A stretch of DNA of 64,000 nt from Desulfitobacterium sp038181555. GTDB taxonomy: Bacteria > Bacillota > Desulfitobacteriia > Desulfitobacteriales > Desulfitobacteriaceae. The notes beneath the pieces were generated by a model that was not told the origin of the DNA, searched no databases, and saw only the letters and a list, made by a program, of their open reading frames with translations. Shown in pieces: positions 43,194 to 50,954 of the stretch (position 1 is its first letter; each line of letters begins with the position of its first letter). The DNA lies in contig NZ_JBBWUA010000015.1 in the NCBI RefSeq assembly GCF_038181555.1, positions 1 to 64,000 of the forward strand. The letters run 5' to 3'. The translations under genes were made by a program, and so were the position numbers.

Positions 43194-45167
43194 ATGAAAA
43201 GGGATTATTCACGCCGCGACTTTTTGAAAGCCGCCGCCGCAGGTGTCGTGAGCACAGGTGCCCTGGGTATCCTTGGCGGTTGCTCGCCAAGTTCGAATAC
43301 CAACGCCCCGAGGGGGACTTATACCCCAGGCACGTATACGGCCAAAGCCCAGGGGATAGGCGAGGTTACCGTGACCATGACCTTTGATGAGAACAGCATC
43401 ACCGATGTAGCCCTTGACCTAGCCAACGAGACGGTAGGGATCGGCCAGGCGGCCAAGGATACCTTGATCGCGCAGATCCTTGACGGTCAGAGCGTGCAGG
43501 TGGACGGGGTATCCGGTGCATCCGTCACCAGCAAGGCGGTAATGCAAGCAGCAGCCGACTGCATCACGCAAGCCGGCGGCAAGGCTGTCCTTGTCTCCCA
43601 AGGTTCCTCTGCTGCCACAGGTGCCGACTGGCTCGGGGAGGCACCGGAGATTGCGGACAGCCAGATTGTCAAGACCTATGATTATGAGGTCGTTGTCATT
43701 GGCGCCGGCACCTCCGGCACCTTTGCGGCCTGCTCAGCCGTTGAAGAAGGAGCGAAGACGGTCCTAGTCGAGAAATTCGGCACGGATTTCGGCGGCTCCG
43801 GCATCCGCGATACCATTGCGGCTATTGGCACCAAACAGCAGATCGCCAACAAGGATAACCCGGATAAATTTGACGTGATACGCATGATGTATCAGCACTC
43901 CCAAGGTTATGGCGACCAGAGGCTTTACAAGGCGTGGGCAGATAATTCCGGGGAGGCGATCGATTGGTATACCGAGCGGATGGCCAAGCATGATGTAAAG
44001 ATCCTCCATGAAGTGGACAACCACAACACCGGAGAAAAATTCGAATTTTATGATGTGGGCCATTCCATCCAATGGGAAGGAAAGGAATACAAGTCCCAAT
44101 TCTCCATGTCACTCCTCCTGGACGATTACAAGGCCAAAGGGCTTGAGGTACACTACGAAACGGAGCTGATCAAGCTCCTCAAGGACGGGAGCAAGGTCAC
44201 TGGCATTCTTGCCAAAACCGGCGATCAATATGTCCGTTACAACGCTGCCAAGGGTGTGATCGTGTGCACGGGGGGCTACTCCAACAACACCGGGATGCTC
44301 CAGGCCCTCCAGCCCGAGACCCTAAAGATGACTGGGGTCAATTATTCCTTCCCGGGCAGTTCCGGGCAGGGGATCAAAGCCTGCCTATGGGCCGGCGGTA
44401 AAATGGACGAGACCCATGCGGCTATGATCTTCGACCGCGCCTGCGTAAAACCCGATGCCACCGGTCCGGAGGATGCGGGCTGGTTCTGGATGGGCTCCCA
44501 GCCCTTCCTGAAGGTAGACCTGAAGGGCCGCCGGTTCACCAATGAATCCGGCAGCTATGACCATATTCTGCATACCGCTTTCAACCTGTTGCCGGAGCAT
44601 ACCTATGCCATGATCTGGGACGCCAACCATCCTGAAGATATCAACCGCTTTGAGAGCCACGGTTGCTCCCGCCTCTATCCCCACGCCAACGGAACGGAAT
44701 CGGTTTTCCCCATGGAGTATATCCTGAATGTCATGAATCCCGATCTTCAGAAGCAGGGCTACATCGTCCAGGCCGATACCATCGAGGAACTGGCCAAGAA
44801 GCTGAACATTCCTGCCGATAACCTCAAGGCCACCGTCGATCGCTATAATGAGCTCTATGATAAGCAAAAGGATGAAGACTTCGCCAAAGAGCCCTTCCGC
44901 CTTTCCCAACTCCGCACCGCTCCCTATTATGGCACTCGCCAGTGTGGTGGCTACTTGATCGCCACCATGGATGGCATCAAGATCAACACCGACATGAATG
45001 CTGTCGATAAAGATGGCAACGCCATCGAGGGCCTGTACGTGGCAGGAGACTGCTCAGGAGGGTATTTTCACGGCAGCTACATCAACCTGCTGGCCGGTGC
45101 CGCCGCCGGGCGGAGCACCACCTTTGGACGACTGGCAGGCCGCAACGCCGCCCGGCGGCCGATCTAG
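43194..45167 (+). CDS. Tat-exported FMN-binding/FAD flavoprotein reductase (fumarate-reductase-like)
   Basis: This 657-residue protein has a twin-arginine signal (SRRDFLKAAAAGVVSTGALG) followed by a lipobox-like GGCS. An FMN-binding domain (residues 38-125, GTYTPGTYTAKAQGIGEVTV) has DGVSGASVTSKAV, where the second conserved hydroxyl residue normally carries covalent FMN. The flavocytochrome c/urocanate-reductase-type FAD domain starts YDYEVVVIGAGTSGTFAA and includes CTGGYSNNTGML, then RRFTNESGSYDHI. The C-terminal GGLxID-type element is replaced by GGYLIATMDGIKINTDMNAV, and it ends with GLYVAGDCSGGYFHGSYINL. Such enzymes reduce double bonds in organic acids (fumarate, urocanate, acrylate type) as terminal reductases. 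Substrate specificity is not readable. It carries no heme motif. Its G+C content is clearly high. Confidence 0.88.
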   Translation: MKRDYSRRDFLKAAAAGVVSTGALGILGGCSPSSNTNAPRGTYTPGTYTAKAQGIGEVTVTMTFDENSITDVALDLANETVGIGQAAKDTLIAQILDGQSVQVDGVSGASVTSKAVMQAAADCITQAGGKAVLVSQGSSAATGADWLGEAPEIADSQIVKTYDYEVVVIGAGTSGTFAACSAVEEGAKTVLVEKFGTDFGGSGIRDTIAAIGTKQQIANKDNPDKFDVIRMMYQHSQGYGDQRLYKAWADNSGEAIDWYTERMAKHDVKILHEVDNHNTGEKFEFYDVGHSIQWEGKEYKSQFSMSLLLDDYKAKGLEVHYETELIKLLKDGSKVTGILAKTGDQYVRYNAAKGVIVCTGGYSNNTGMLQALQPETLKMTGVNYSFPGSSGQGIKACLWAGGKMDETHAAMIFDRACVKPDATGPEDAGWFWMGSQPFLKVDLKGRRFTNESGSYDHILHTAFNLLPEHTYAMIWDANHPEDINRFESHGCSRLYPHANGTESVFPMEYILNVMNPDLQKQGYIVQADTIEELAKKLNIPADNLKATVDRYNELYDKQKDEDFAKEPFRLSQLRTAPYYGTRQCGGYLIATMDGIKINTDMNAVDKDGNAIEGLYVAGDCSGGYFHGSYINLLAGAAAGRSTTFGRLAGRNAARRPI

Positions 45168-45269
45168 CGGCGAGGCATGAGCGTGTGAACTCTGTTTAGA
45201 TGTTCAACGCTGCGTCTTGAAAGTCCAGAGTAATATTTAGTTGGCTTAAAAGCGAATAGGAATAATTAA

Positions 45270-45310
45270 AGCAGAAGGACTGAACTGCGTGTTTAGTCCT
45301 TCTGCTTTTG
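45270..45310 (+). terminator. Terminator after the flavoprotein gene
   Basis: A perfect 12-bp stem AGCAGAAGGACT / AGTCCTTCTGCT with a 13-base loop is followed by TTTTGG. It lies in the 312-base gap before the convergent ferredoxin-like gene. Nothing else was seen in the gap. Confidence 0.85.
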
Positions 45311-45479
45311 GTTGTAGTTGATCGAAGACCTCGATTATGGCAGCTTTCAGGGGAATAGAATTGTAGGGATAGCTCCACTTCGTACTCGTATTTGATCACA
45401 AGAAAGTTTACCTCTGAAATGCTAGAGAGCAATTCCTGCAAATAGCCAATACTCGTTGCCCATCCTCTCCTAGTTAAAT

Positions 45480-46202
45480 CTAAACCTCGAGGATTCGGCC
45501 GTTGGTTGTAATGGTGACGACTTGCCAGGGTATGACTTGGCCGCTGTTTTTGAGAGCAGTTTTCACAGCACTTTCCAAACCACCGCAGCAAGGAACTTCC
45601 ATGCGGACAAGGGTCAGGGATTTTGGTGAGTTTTGCTGCAGGATAGCCGTTAGTTTTTCACTGTAGTCCACAGAATCAAGTTTCGGACAACCGATCAGGG
45701 TGATTTTGTTGCGCATAAACTCGTTGTGGAAATTCCCATAGGCGTAGGCGCTACAGTCGGCAGCGATCAAGAGATGGGCATTATCAAAATAGGGGGCGTT
45801 TGGGGGAGCTAGCTTGATTTGCACCGGCCATTGGTTTAGCTGAGATTTGGTCTCCGGCTGAGTTTCGGGTTTGTAGGTGGATTCGGGACGGCTCAGCAAC
45901 TCAGCATGATTGCCAGGACAACCGCACGCTAAGGTATGTTCATGATGTTCATGATGGTGATGGTGGCCTTCCAGATGTTTTTTGACCGCTTCCTCATCAA
46001 ATTCGGCCGCTTCTCTTTCTTCAAAAGAGATCGCATCCATAGGACAGGCCGGAAGACAGTTGCCAAGCCCGTCGCAATAATCGTCGCGGAGCAGGCTGGC
46101 TTTACCGTCTACCAGCACAATCGCTCCTTCATGACAGGCGGTAATGCATAGTCCGCAACCGTTGCACGCTTCGCTATCGATTTTGATAATCTTTCTGATC
46201 AT
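45480..46202 (-). CDS. 4Fe-4S binding protein with His-rich linker
   Basis: This 240-residue protein starts at ATG after AAGGAGGGT. The N-terminus has two ferredoxin motifs, CNGCGLCITACHEGAI and CDGLGNCLPACPMDAI; the second set is an atypical C-x5-C-x3-C-P arrangement. A His-rich segment follows (GHHHHHEHHEH, about residues 80-90), then a CGCPG motif. The C-terminal domain (about 130-240) has LLIAADCSAYAYGNFHNEFM, LIGCPKLDSVDYSEKL and MEVPCCGGLESAV. It matches a family of iron-sulfur proteins found in anaerobes near hydrogenases or reductases, of unknown function. The His stretch suggests metal binding. It stands alone. Confidence 0.85.
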   Translation of the reverse strand: MIRKIIKIDSEACNGCGLCITACHEGAIVLVDGKASLLRDDYCDGLGNCLPACPMDAISFEEREAAEFDEEAVKKHLEGHHHHHEHHEHTLACGCPGNHAELLSRPESTYKPETQPETKSQLNQWPVQIKLAPPNAPYFDNAHLLIAADCSAYAYGNFHNEFMRNKITLIGCPKLDSVDYSEKLTAILQQNSPKSLTLVRMEVPCCGGLESAVKTALKNSGQVIPWQVVTITTNGRILEV

Positions 46203-46424
46203 TATTGGACCCTCCTTTGAGATTATCCTTTTATTTTAGCATGAGGAAAGAAGAGAGGGTGTGCGAAAAGTCACGTTATTGCAAACCTTTACCTCTCATC
46301 TGAAGTTGTATTTTATTTATGGGTGTATCCCGCTGCCTTTATTGAACAGTAGCAGACAGAAATACCAGGATATTTAGAAAATGGAATAGCCCAAAGGTAG
46401 ATAATAGCGACTAAAGAGTTGAGG

Positions 46425-46452
46425 GAAAAACGAGACCGCAGTCTCGTTTTTC
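46425..46452 (-). terminator. Terminator after the first DUF2922 gene
   Basis: A perfect 12-bp stem GAAAAACGAGAC / GTCTCGTTTTTC has a 4-base loop CGCA and a T-run at the right arm in both orientations. It lies 11 bases past the stop of the minus-strand DUF2922 gene. Confidence 0.88.
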
Positions 46453-46462
46453 TATGCCCGGC

Positions 46463-46702
46463 TTAGCTCAGCGGAGGATCGTAAAGATCATCCGTTGAGG
46501 TACCCACGATTCGCGCATCCCGCTTGGAACTTAGCTCACCACCGGAAGTCAAGAAAATATTCTTCGCCAGGATTGTATCCATGACTACTTCAATCTCAGA
46601 CTTCGTCAGGCCTTCCTTGGGATTGGCCACGGTGATGGTAAGGTTTTTTCCACCGGAAGTGGTAAACGTCAACCGCAGCACCTTCGTCGTCGTGATAGCC
46701 AT
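46463..46702 (-). CDS. DUF2922 family protein
   Basis: The start is set at ATG 46702 (MAITTTKVLRLTF) after AAGGAGGTGAG. The 79-residue protein shows the DUF2922 pattern: LRLTFTTSGGKNLTITVANPKEGLTKSEIEVV shortened at the edges, then the helix TILAKNIF and FLTSGGELSSKRDARIV. Function unknown. In Firmicutes these small genes occur paired with DUF1659, as here with the gene 36 bases upstream on the same strand. Confidence 0.88.
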   Translation of the reverse strand: MAITTTKVLRLTFTTSGGKNLTITVANPKEGLTKSEIEVVMDTILAKNIFLTSGGELSSKRDARIVGTSTDDLYDPPLS

Positions 46703-46738
46703 TGATCTCACCTCCTTAAGCTTGACGTCAGTGGGGGA

Positions 46739-46963
46739 TTATTCCTCCACTAAATCGTAATTTTTTCTGAGGATCGTCTGGATCACGGGATGAATGCTTA
46801 GGCTGAATAGAGCTGCCGCTACATCGTAGATATCTTGATCCGAGGCATCAATTTTGACATCGTTCAGACTCTTTTGTCTGATCACCGGTGAACCGGCAGG
46901 GGTCTCCCCGACCTGGTATCTGATCGCTACGGTGGAACCCAGAGGTATCGACTGAACTGGCAT
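46739..46963 (-). CDS. DUF1659 family protein
   Basis: This 74-residue protein begins MPVQSIPLGSTVAIRYQVG and contains DASDQDIYDVAAALFSLS and then the C-terminal PVIQTILRKNYDLVEE, typical of DUF1659. It has an AAAGGGGGTGAAG ribosome binding site. It is co-oriented with DUF2922 genes on both sides. Function unknown. Confidence 0.88.
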   Translation of the reverse strand: MPVQSIPLGSTVAIRYQVGETPAGSPVIRQKSLNDVKIDASDQDIYDVAAALFSLSIHPVIQTILRKNYDLVEE

Positions 46964-46978
46964 ATCTTCACCCCCTTT

Positions 46979-47083
46979 CCCATCGATTGACGATGGCCTT
47001 CCTTGGCCCGTCTATTTAGCATATGAACAGGCACTAGGCAAAGGTCCCTGATAAGGGGGGATCAGAAAAATAAAAGGGGTATA
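46979..47083 (-). repeat. Duplicated upstream region, copy A
   Basis: About 100 bases, from CCATCGATTGACGATGGCC through AGCATATGAACAGGCACTAG to a purine-rich run ending in GGGGT, are nearly identical to 47340-47440. With the adjacent DUF2922 genes this shows that a gene plus its promoter region was duplicated. Confidence 0.8.
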
Positions 47084-47109
47084 ACTTAGCCAACGGAGGA
47101 TCGTAAAGA

Positions 47110-47322
47110 TCATCCGTTGAGGTACCACGAGCCGCGTATCCCGCTTGAACTTAGCTCGCCATCGGAGGTGAAGAAAATATTCTTCGCCAGGATCATATCC
47201 ATGACTGTTTCAATCTCAGCCTTTGTCAGATCTTCTCTGGGATTGGGCAAGGTGATGGTAAGGTTTTTTCCACCGGAAGTGGCAAACGTCAACCGCAGCA
47301 CCTTCGTTGTCGTGATGGCCAT
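47110..47322 (-). pseudogene. Second DUF2922 copy with frameshifted C-terminus
   Basis: The start at 47322 (MAITTTKVLRLTF) follows AAAGGAGGTGAG. Residues 1-57 are nearly identical to the DUF2922 protein at 46463. Compared with that copy one base is missing in the codons after GELSS (GTTCAAGC here, GTTCCAAGC there) and another in the following stretch, so the protein ends SSGIRGSWYLNG after 70 residues. The original tail (S-T-D-D-L-Y-D-P-P-L) is still readable in another frame downstream. The fold may survive because the shift is near the end, but this copy looks recently damaged. Confidence 0.75.
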
Positions 47323-47339
47323 TGATCTCACCTCCTTTT

Positions 47340-47440
47340 CCATCGATTGACGATAGCCTTCTGGCCTGTCTATTTAGCATATGAACAGGCACTAGGTAAA
47401 AGTTCCTGGCAAAGAGGGGAACAAAAGAATAAAGGGGGTT
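47340..47440 (-). repeat. Duplicated upstream region, copy B
   Basis: Near-identical counterpart of 46979-47083, upstream of the frameshifted DUF2922 copy. It probably carries the promoter of that gene. Confidence 0.8.
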
Positions 47441-47450
47441 AAAGGGTGAA

Positions 47451-47504
47451 AAACAGCCTGTCCGCCAATACGAAGATGTATTCGCATTGGCGGACAGGCT
47501 GTTT
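47451..47504. terminator. Very long perfect hairpin at the left edge of the defence island
   Basis: A 19-bp perfect stem AAACAGCCTGTCCGCCAAT / ATTGGCGGACAGGCTGTTT has an inner CGAA/TTCG stem in the 16-base loop. It stands between the divergent DUF2922 copy (minus) and DUF3102 gene (plus). It has no clear T-tail, so function as terminator is uncertain. It could also be a recombination or regulatory site. Confidence 0.55.
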
Positions 47505-47582
47505 GATAGAAGGTGTTCACCACTGTGAGCAATATTCCATATGATGGAGATATAGTTAGTAAGGAAAGGGTCTGAAGTCAGG

Positions 47583-48413
47583 ATGGATGAATGGCTCACA
47601 GAACGAACGCCCCTCGTCATTGCGTCGGAAATCAATATCATTAAACAGCAAACCGGGAAAATCCTTTTGGCCGGTGCCATAGAGGTCGGCCGCCGATTGA
47701 AGGAGGCCAGGGGGCTGGTTCCCTATGGGGAATGGTTGAAGTGGCTGGAAGAGTCTGTGAATTATTCAGATAGAACAGCCCAGCAGCTGATGCGCATCTT
47801 CACTGCTTATGGGGGTCAACAGCTCACCACAGCGGACGTGACCTCCCAAGCACTGCCCGATCTAAGCTATAGCCAAGCGCTGATTCTCCTGGGCGTGCCG
47901 GAGGAAGAGCGGGCCCAGTTCATTGCTGAGCTGGACTTGGAAAGCATGACCGCCCGGGAACTGCAAAAGGCAGTTCAGGAGCGAAGCAAGGCGATCGAAG
48001 AGCGGGATCAAGCTGTGCAGGAAACTGGAGTACTCTCAAAGACCCTGGAGGATCAGAAGGGCCAGATCGCCAAGCTGACCAAGGAGCTGGCTGATCTAAA
48101 GCTAAAATCCGAGGGATTAAGCAAGTCCTATGCAGAAGCCATGACGAAAGCCGAGAGGCTGAGCCTGGAGTTAAAATCGCAGAAGGAGGATACCTCGGCC
48201 AAGGCCATCACGAGAATGAGCAACAACCTTATAGTTGCCTATCATAAGGCCAAAGCCAATCGGATCGCTTTTTTATATGAGAGTATAGACACCAACTTCA
48301 AGGAATTGCTCAGGGAGCTGAAGGATTTCGAACAGAAGGAACCGGACACCTTTGAGGCGTATAAGAAGAAGATCGTTGATTTCTTGACCAATGGGCTAAA
48401 GGGGCAGATGTAA
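47583..48413 (+). CDS. DUF3102 family protein
   Basis: This 276-residue protein starts at ATG after a weak AGGAT. Residues 1-110 match DUF3102: ERTPLVIASEINIIKQQTG, ILLAGAIEVGRRLKEARGLVPYGEW, YSDRTAQQLMRIFTAYG. A long coiled coil follows (about 115-215, KAVQERSKAIEERDQAVQE and the following heptads) and then a helical C-terminal domain. DUF3102 proteins are frequent on mobile elements and resemble helix-turn-helix partition or replication accessory proteins. Function is not established. It is the first plus-strand gene of the island, 387 bases before jetA; I see nothing definite in that gap. Confidence 0.82.
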   Translation: MDEWLTERTPLVIASEINIIKQQTGKILLAGAIEVGRRLKEARGLVPYGEWLKWLEESVNYSDRTAQQLMRIFTAYGGQQLTTADVTSQALPDLSYSQALILLGVPEEERAQFIAELDLESMTARELQKAVQERSKAIEERDQAVQETGVLSKTLEDQKGQIAKLTKELADLKLKSEGLSKSYAEAMTKAERLSLELKSQKEDTSAKAITRMSNNLIVAYHKAKANRIAFLYESIDTNFKELLRELKDFEQKEPDTFEAYKKKIVDFLTNGLKGQM

Positions 48414-48800
48414 GGTTGGCGGGAAGTAAGGATTGGTGCTCAAGTGAGCGGGGCCATGGGCGTCGCTTGTTTGGGGTGTGATATTTTATGCGAATTGAAA
48501 AGGATGGAGATGATGTAAGGATGTAACCACTCCACCGATATAGGCTATTATAGTGGAATGATAACTCTTTCGAACCGCTGAACCTGGCATGTTACTAAAA
48601 CGATATATGGAGTCGCGAAAAAAGGTTACAAAGCCATTTCTTAATTAGAAATTTCGAGTGTCACGTTTTCTGTGATTTCAAAATTTGCTGCTATAAATCT
48701 ATAGCCTACTCTAGGTTCATCAAATTTCAGACAATTCTTGATTTGCAAAGGAAATAGCTGTAAGTTGTCGAAATCTATATTTTAACAGAGAAGGAATCAG

Positions 48801-50291
48801 ATGGAGGAAAGTCGTTCGATGGTATCGCAAAAAACTGAGTTTTCGGAACATATGTCTTTCGAGTTTTTGGAATTACTACGCAAGAAGAATCCAGCTTGGC
48901 GTTTGTTAACCTCATCTCAGGCTCCTTTTGTGGCATCTTTTCTCTATAGAGAATTTATTGCCGAAAACAGGCGGCAAATTGCTGAACAAGAGTTAATCAG
49001 CCGCCTGGAAGGCTTTATAGAGCTGCTCAATCAGGGACGTGATGACTTCCTCTTTCCACGCTCAGGACGAGAATACCTGGATGACTGGGCCAATGATGAA
49101 CATGGTTGGCTGCGGAAATTCTATCCACTGGGACAGGATGAGCCTTATTTTGATGTAACTTCCCTAGCCCAGAAAGCCATTGAGTGGTTACTGAGTTTAA
49201 GACAACAAGTTTTTATCGGTACAGAATCACGCCTGATCACGGTATTTGAACTCCTGCACCAGATAGTGGAGCGTTCTCAAACCGATCCGAATTTACGCTT
49301 GGCAGAGCTTGAACGACGCAAAGTTGAGATTGAGCAGGAGATTATCCGAGTGCAGAAGGGGCAGGTAGAGCTGTTGGATGAAACGCAAATCAAGGAGCGT
49401 TTTTGGCAGGCGATGACGACTGCGCGGGAGATTATGGCCGACTTCCGGGCAGTAGAACAGAATTTTCGAGAACTGGACCGGGGGATGCGGGAACGGATTG
49501 CCACCTGGGAGCGAGGAAAAGGGGAATTATTGGAATCAATCTTTGCAAAACAAGACGGCATTGCCCAATCAGAGCAAGGAAAGAGTTTTGCTACATTCTG
49601 GAGATTTTTAATGTCTTCATCCTATCAAGATGATTTTAAAGACACATTGGATAAAGTTTTACAGATGAAACCGGTGCAGGAAATGGGCCCGAGCCGAAAT
49701 ATCCGCTATATTCATCATGATTGGGTGAATGCTGGCGCCCATGTCCAAGAAACTGTAGCTGCTCTATCCCAGCAGTTAAGGCGGTATGTGGATGAGAATT
49801 ATCTGGAGGAAGAGCGCCGGATCAACCAACTTGTGCGGGAAATTGAAGGAAAAGCTTTGGCAATCCGCAATACCCCGCCCACGGACTGGTCAATGGAAAT
49901 TGATGGGGTAAAACCGGAAATCAGCCTTCCCTTGGATAGACCTTTATTTTCGCCTCCCCAGCGGCCAGAACTGAAGGATGACATCATGGACGCAGGAAGC
50001 GACGATGTTCCGGTGGAAGCGCTGTTCTCCCAGGTCTACGTGGATAAGGAGAAACTTAAAGACCGGATTGACTGCTTGTTGCAATCTCAGGATAGGATTA
50101 ATCTGTCGCAAATTATTGGACATTTTCCTCTAGAGCTGGGGCTGAGCGAACTTATTACCTATTTGGTCATCGCCAGCGAAAGCTCACGAGCGTCGTTTCA
50201 TCCCGACGAACTGGAGGAAGTATTATGGCAGGATGAAAAAGGAACGAAGCGAGTAGCCAAGCTGGCTAAAATAATATTTCAGCGGGTTTAA
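48801..50291 (+). CDS. jetA: Wadjet JetA (DUF3375, kleisin-like/MukF-type)
   Basis: This 496-residue protein starts at ATG after GAAGGAATC. The N-terminal region (LELLRKKNPAWRLLTSSQAPFVASFLYREF) and the central helical segments (LAELERRKVEIEQEIIRVQKG) match DUF3375. In type I Wadjet this is JetA, the kleisin-like subunit that bridges JetC heads and holds JetB. The C-terminal winged-helix-like part includes LSQIIGHFPLELGLSELITYLVIA. It is followed by jetB, jetC and jetD in the canonical order, so the complete system supports the call. Wadjet senses and cleaves small circular DNA such as plasmids. Confidence 0.9.
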   Translation: MEESRSMVSQKTEFSEHMSFEFLELLRKKNPAWRLLTSSQAPFVASFLYREFIAENRRQIAEQELISRLEGFIELLNQGRDDFLFPRSGREYLDDWANDEHGWLRKFYPLGQDEPYFDVTSLAQKAIEWLLSLRQQVFIGTESRLITVFELLHQIVERSQTDPNLRLAELERRKVEIEQEIIRVQKGQVELLDETQIKERFWQAMTTAREIMADFRAVEQNFRELDRGMRERIATWERGKGELLESIFAKQDGIAQSEQGKSFATFWRFLMSSSYQDDFKDTLDKVLQMKPVQEMGPSRNIRYIHHDWVNAGAHVQETVAALSQQLRRYVDENYLEEERRINQLVREIEGKALAIRNTPPTDWSMEIDGVKPEISLPLDRPLFSPPQRPELKDDIMDAGSDDVPVEALFSQVYVDKEKLKDRIDCLLQSQDRINLSQIIGHFPLELGLSELITYLVIASESSRASFHPDELEEVLWQDEKGTKRVAKLAKIIFQRV

Positions 50292-50345
50292 GAATTTGCT
50301 AGTTATAGATTTAGGAGGTTATGAACCGTGGGGGAGGACTAGGTC

Positions 50346-50954
50346 ATGAATGTAATGGATGATTTGGCATTTTCACGCACTGTAGTCGCACTTTTTAAAA
50401 ATATTGTCTTTAAAGAAACGGATCAAGACCATTGGGAAGTTATTCGAGTCCAGAAAAATAAAATTGAAGATTATGTGGGTAAAATTGGACTCACCTTAAT
50501 TGTAGATGAGCTGGACGGTTATGGATATTTGAAGCAGCGTTCTTACGGAGAAGGTGAAGAGGCTATTCCCCGATTGGTGCCTCGTCATGGGTTGAGCTAT
50601 CCGGTTAGCCTTTTGCTTGTGCTCCTACGGAAACAATTGGTCGAGTTTGATTCAACCACCGGAGATCAGCGGCTTATTATCACTAGGCAGCAGATAGCCG
50701 AGCGCATGAGCTTGTTTTTGAGGGATACCACCAATGAAGCAAAATTAATGGCTGACATTGATAAACATATCGATCGAGTGGAGAGAATGGGCTTTTTGCG
50801 TCGTTTACGAGGCAATGAAGATCGTTTTGAAGTTCAGCGTATCCTCCGCAATTTTGTGACAGGGGAGTGGCTCAGCCATTTCAACGAGCGACTCGAAGAA
50901 TATCGGCGTTACGCCAATGCCGGTGAATTAGAGGACGGAGAGGTGAAGTCATGA
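50346..50954 (+). CDS. jetB: Wadjet JetB (DUF4194, MukE/KITE-like)
   Basis: This 202-residue protein starts at ATG after GGGGGAGGACTAGG. The DUF4194 pattern is visible: FKNIVFKETDQDHWEVI, LDGYGYLKQR, PRHGLSYPVSLLLVLLRKQL, and winged-helix elements ERMSLFLRDTTNEAKLM, then VERMGFLRRLRGNEDRFEV. In Wadjet it is the KITE-type subunit bound to JetA. Its last four bases overlap jetC. A 13-codon reading frame with its own AGGAGG site (50321-50362) overlaps its start and could couple or modulate its translation. Confidence 0.9.
   Translation: MNVMDDLAFSRTVVALFKNIVFKETDQDHWEVIRVQKNKIEDYVGKIGLTLIVDELDGYGYLKQRSYGEGEEAIPRLVPRHGLSYPVSLLLVLLRKQLVEFDSTTGDQRLIITRQQIAERMSLFLRDTTNEAKLMADIDKHIDRVERMGFLRRLRGNEDRFEVQRILRNFVTGEWLSHFNERLEEYRRYANAGELEDGEVKS

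Noticed and set aside
43682..44909. Several minus-strand open frames inside the flavoprotein gene
   Set aside because: These are antisense shadows typical of a high-G+C gene. The plus-strand frame has continuous domain matches.
45196..45591. Minus-strand 131-residue open frame between the flavoprotein and ferredoxin-like genes
   Set aside because: It crosses the strong terminator at 45270-45310 and the end of the ferredoxin-like gene. Its composition is not protein-like.
47216..47680. Minus-strand 154-residue open frame over the hairpin and DUF3102 start
   Set aside because: It runs antisense through a perfect 19-bp hairpin and a real gene start, and shows no family pattern.
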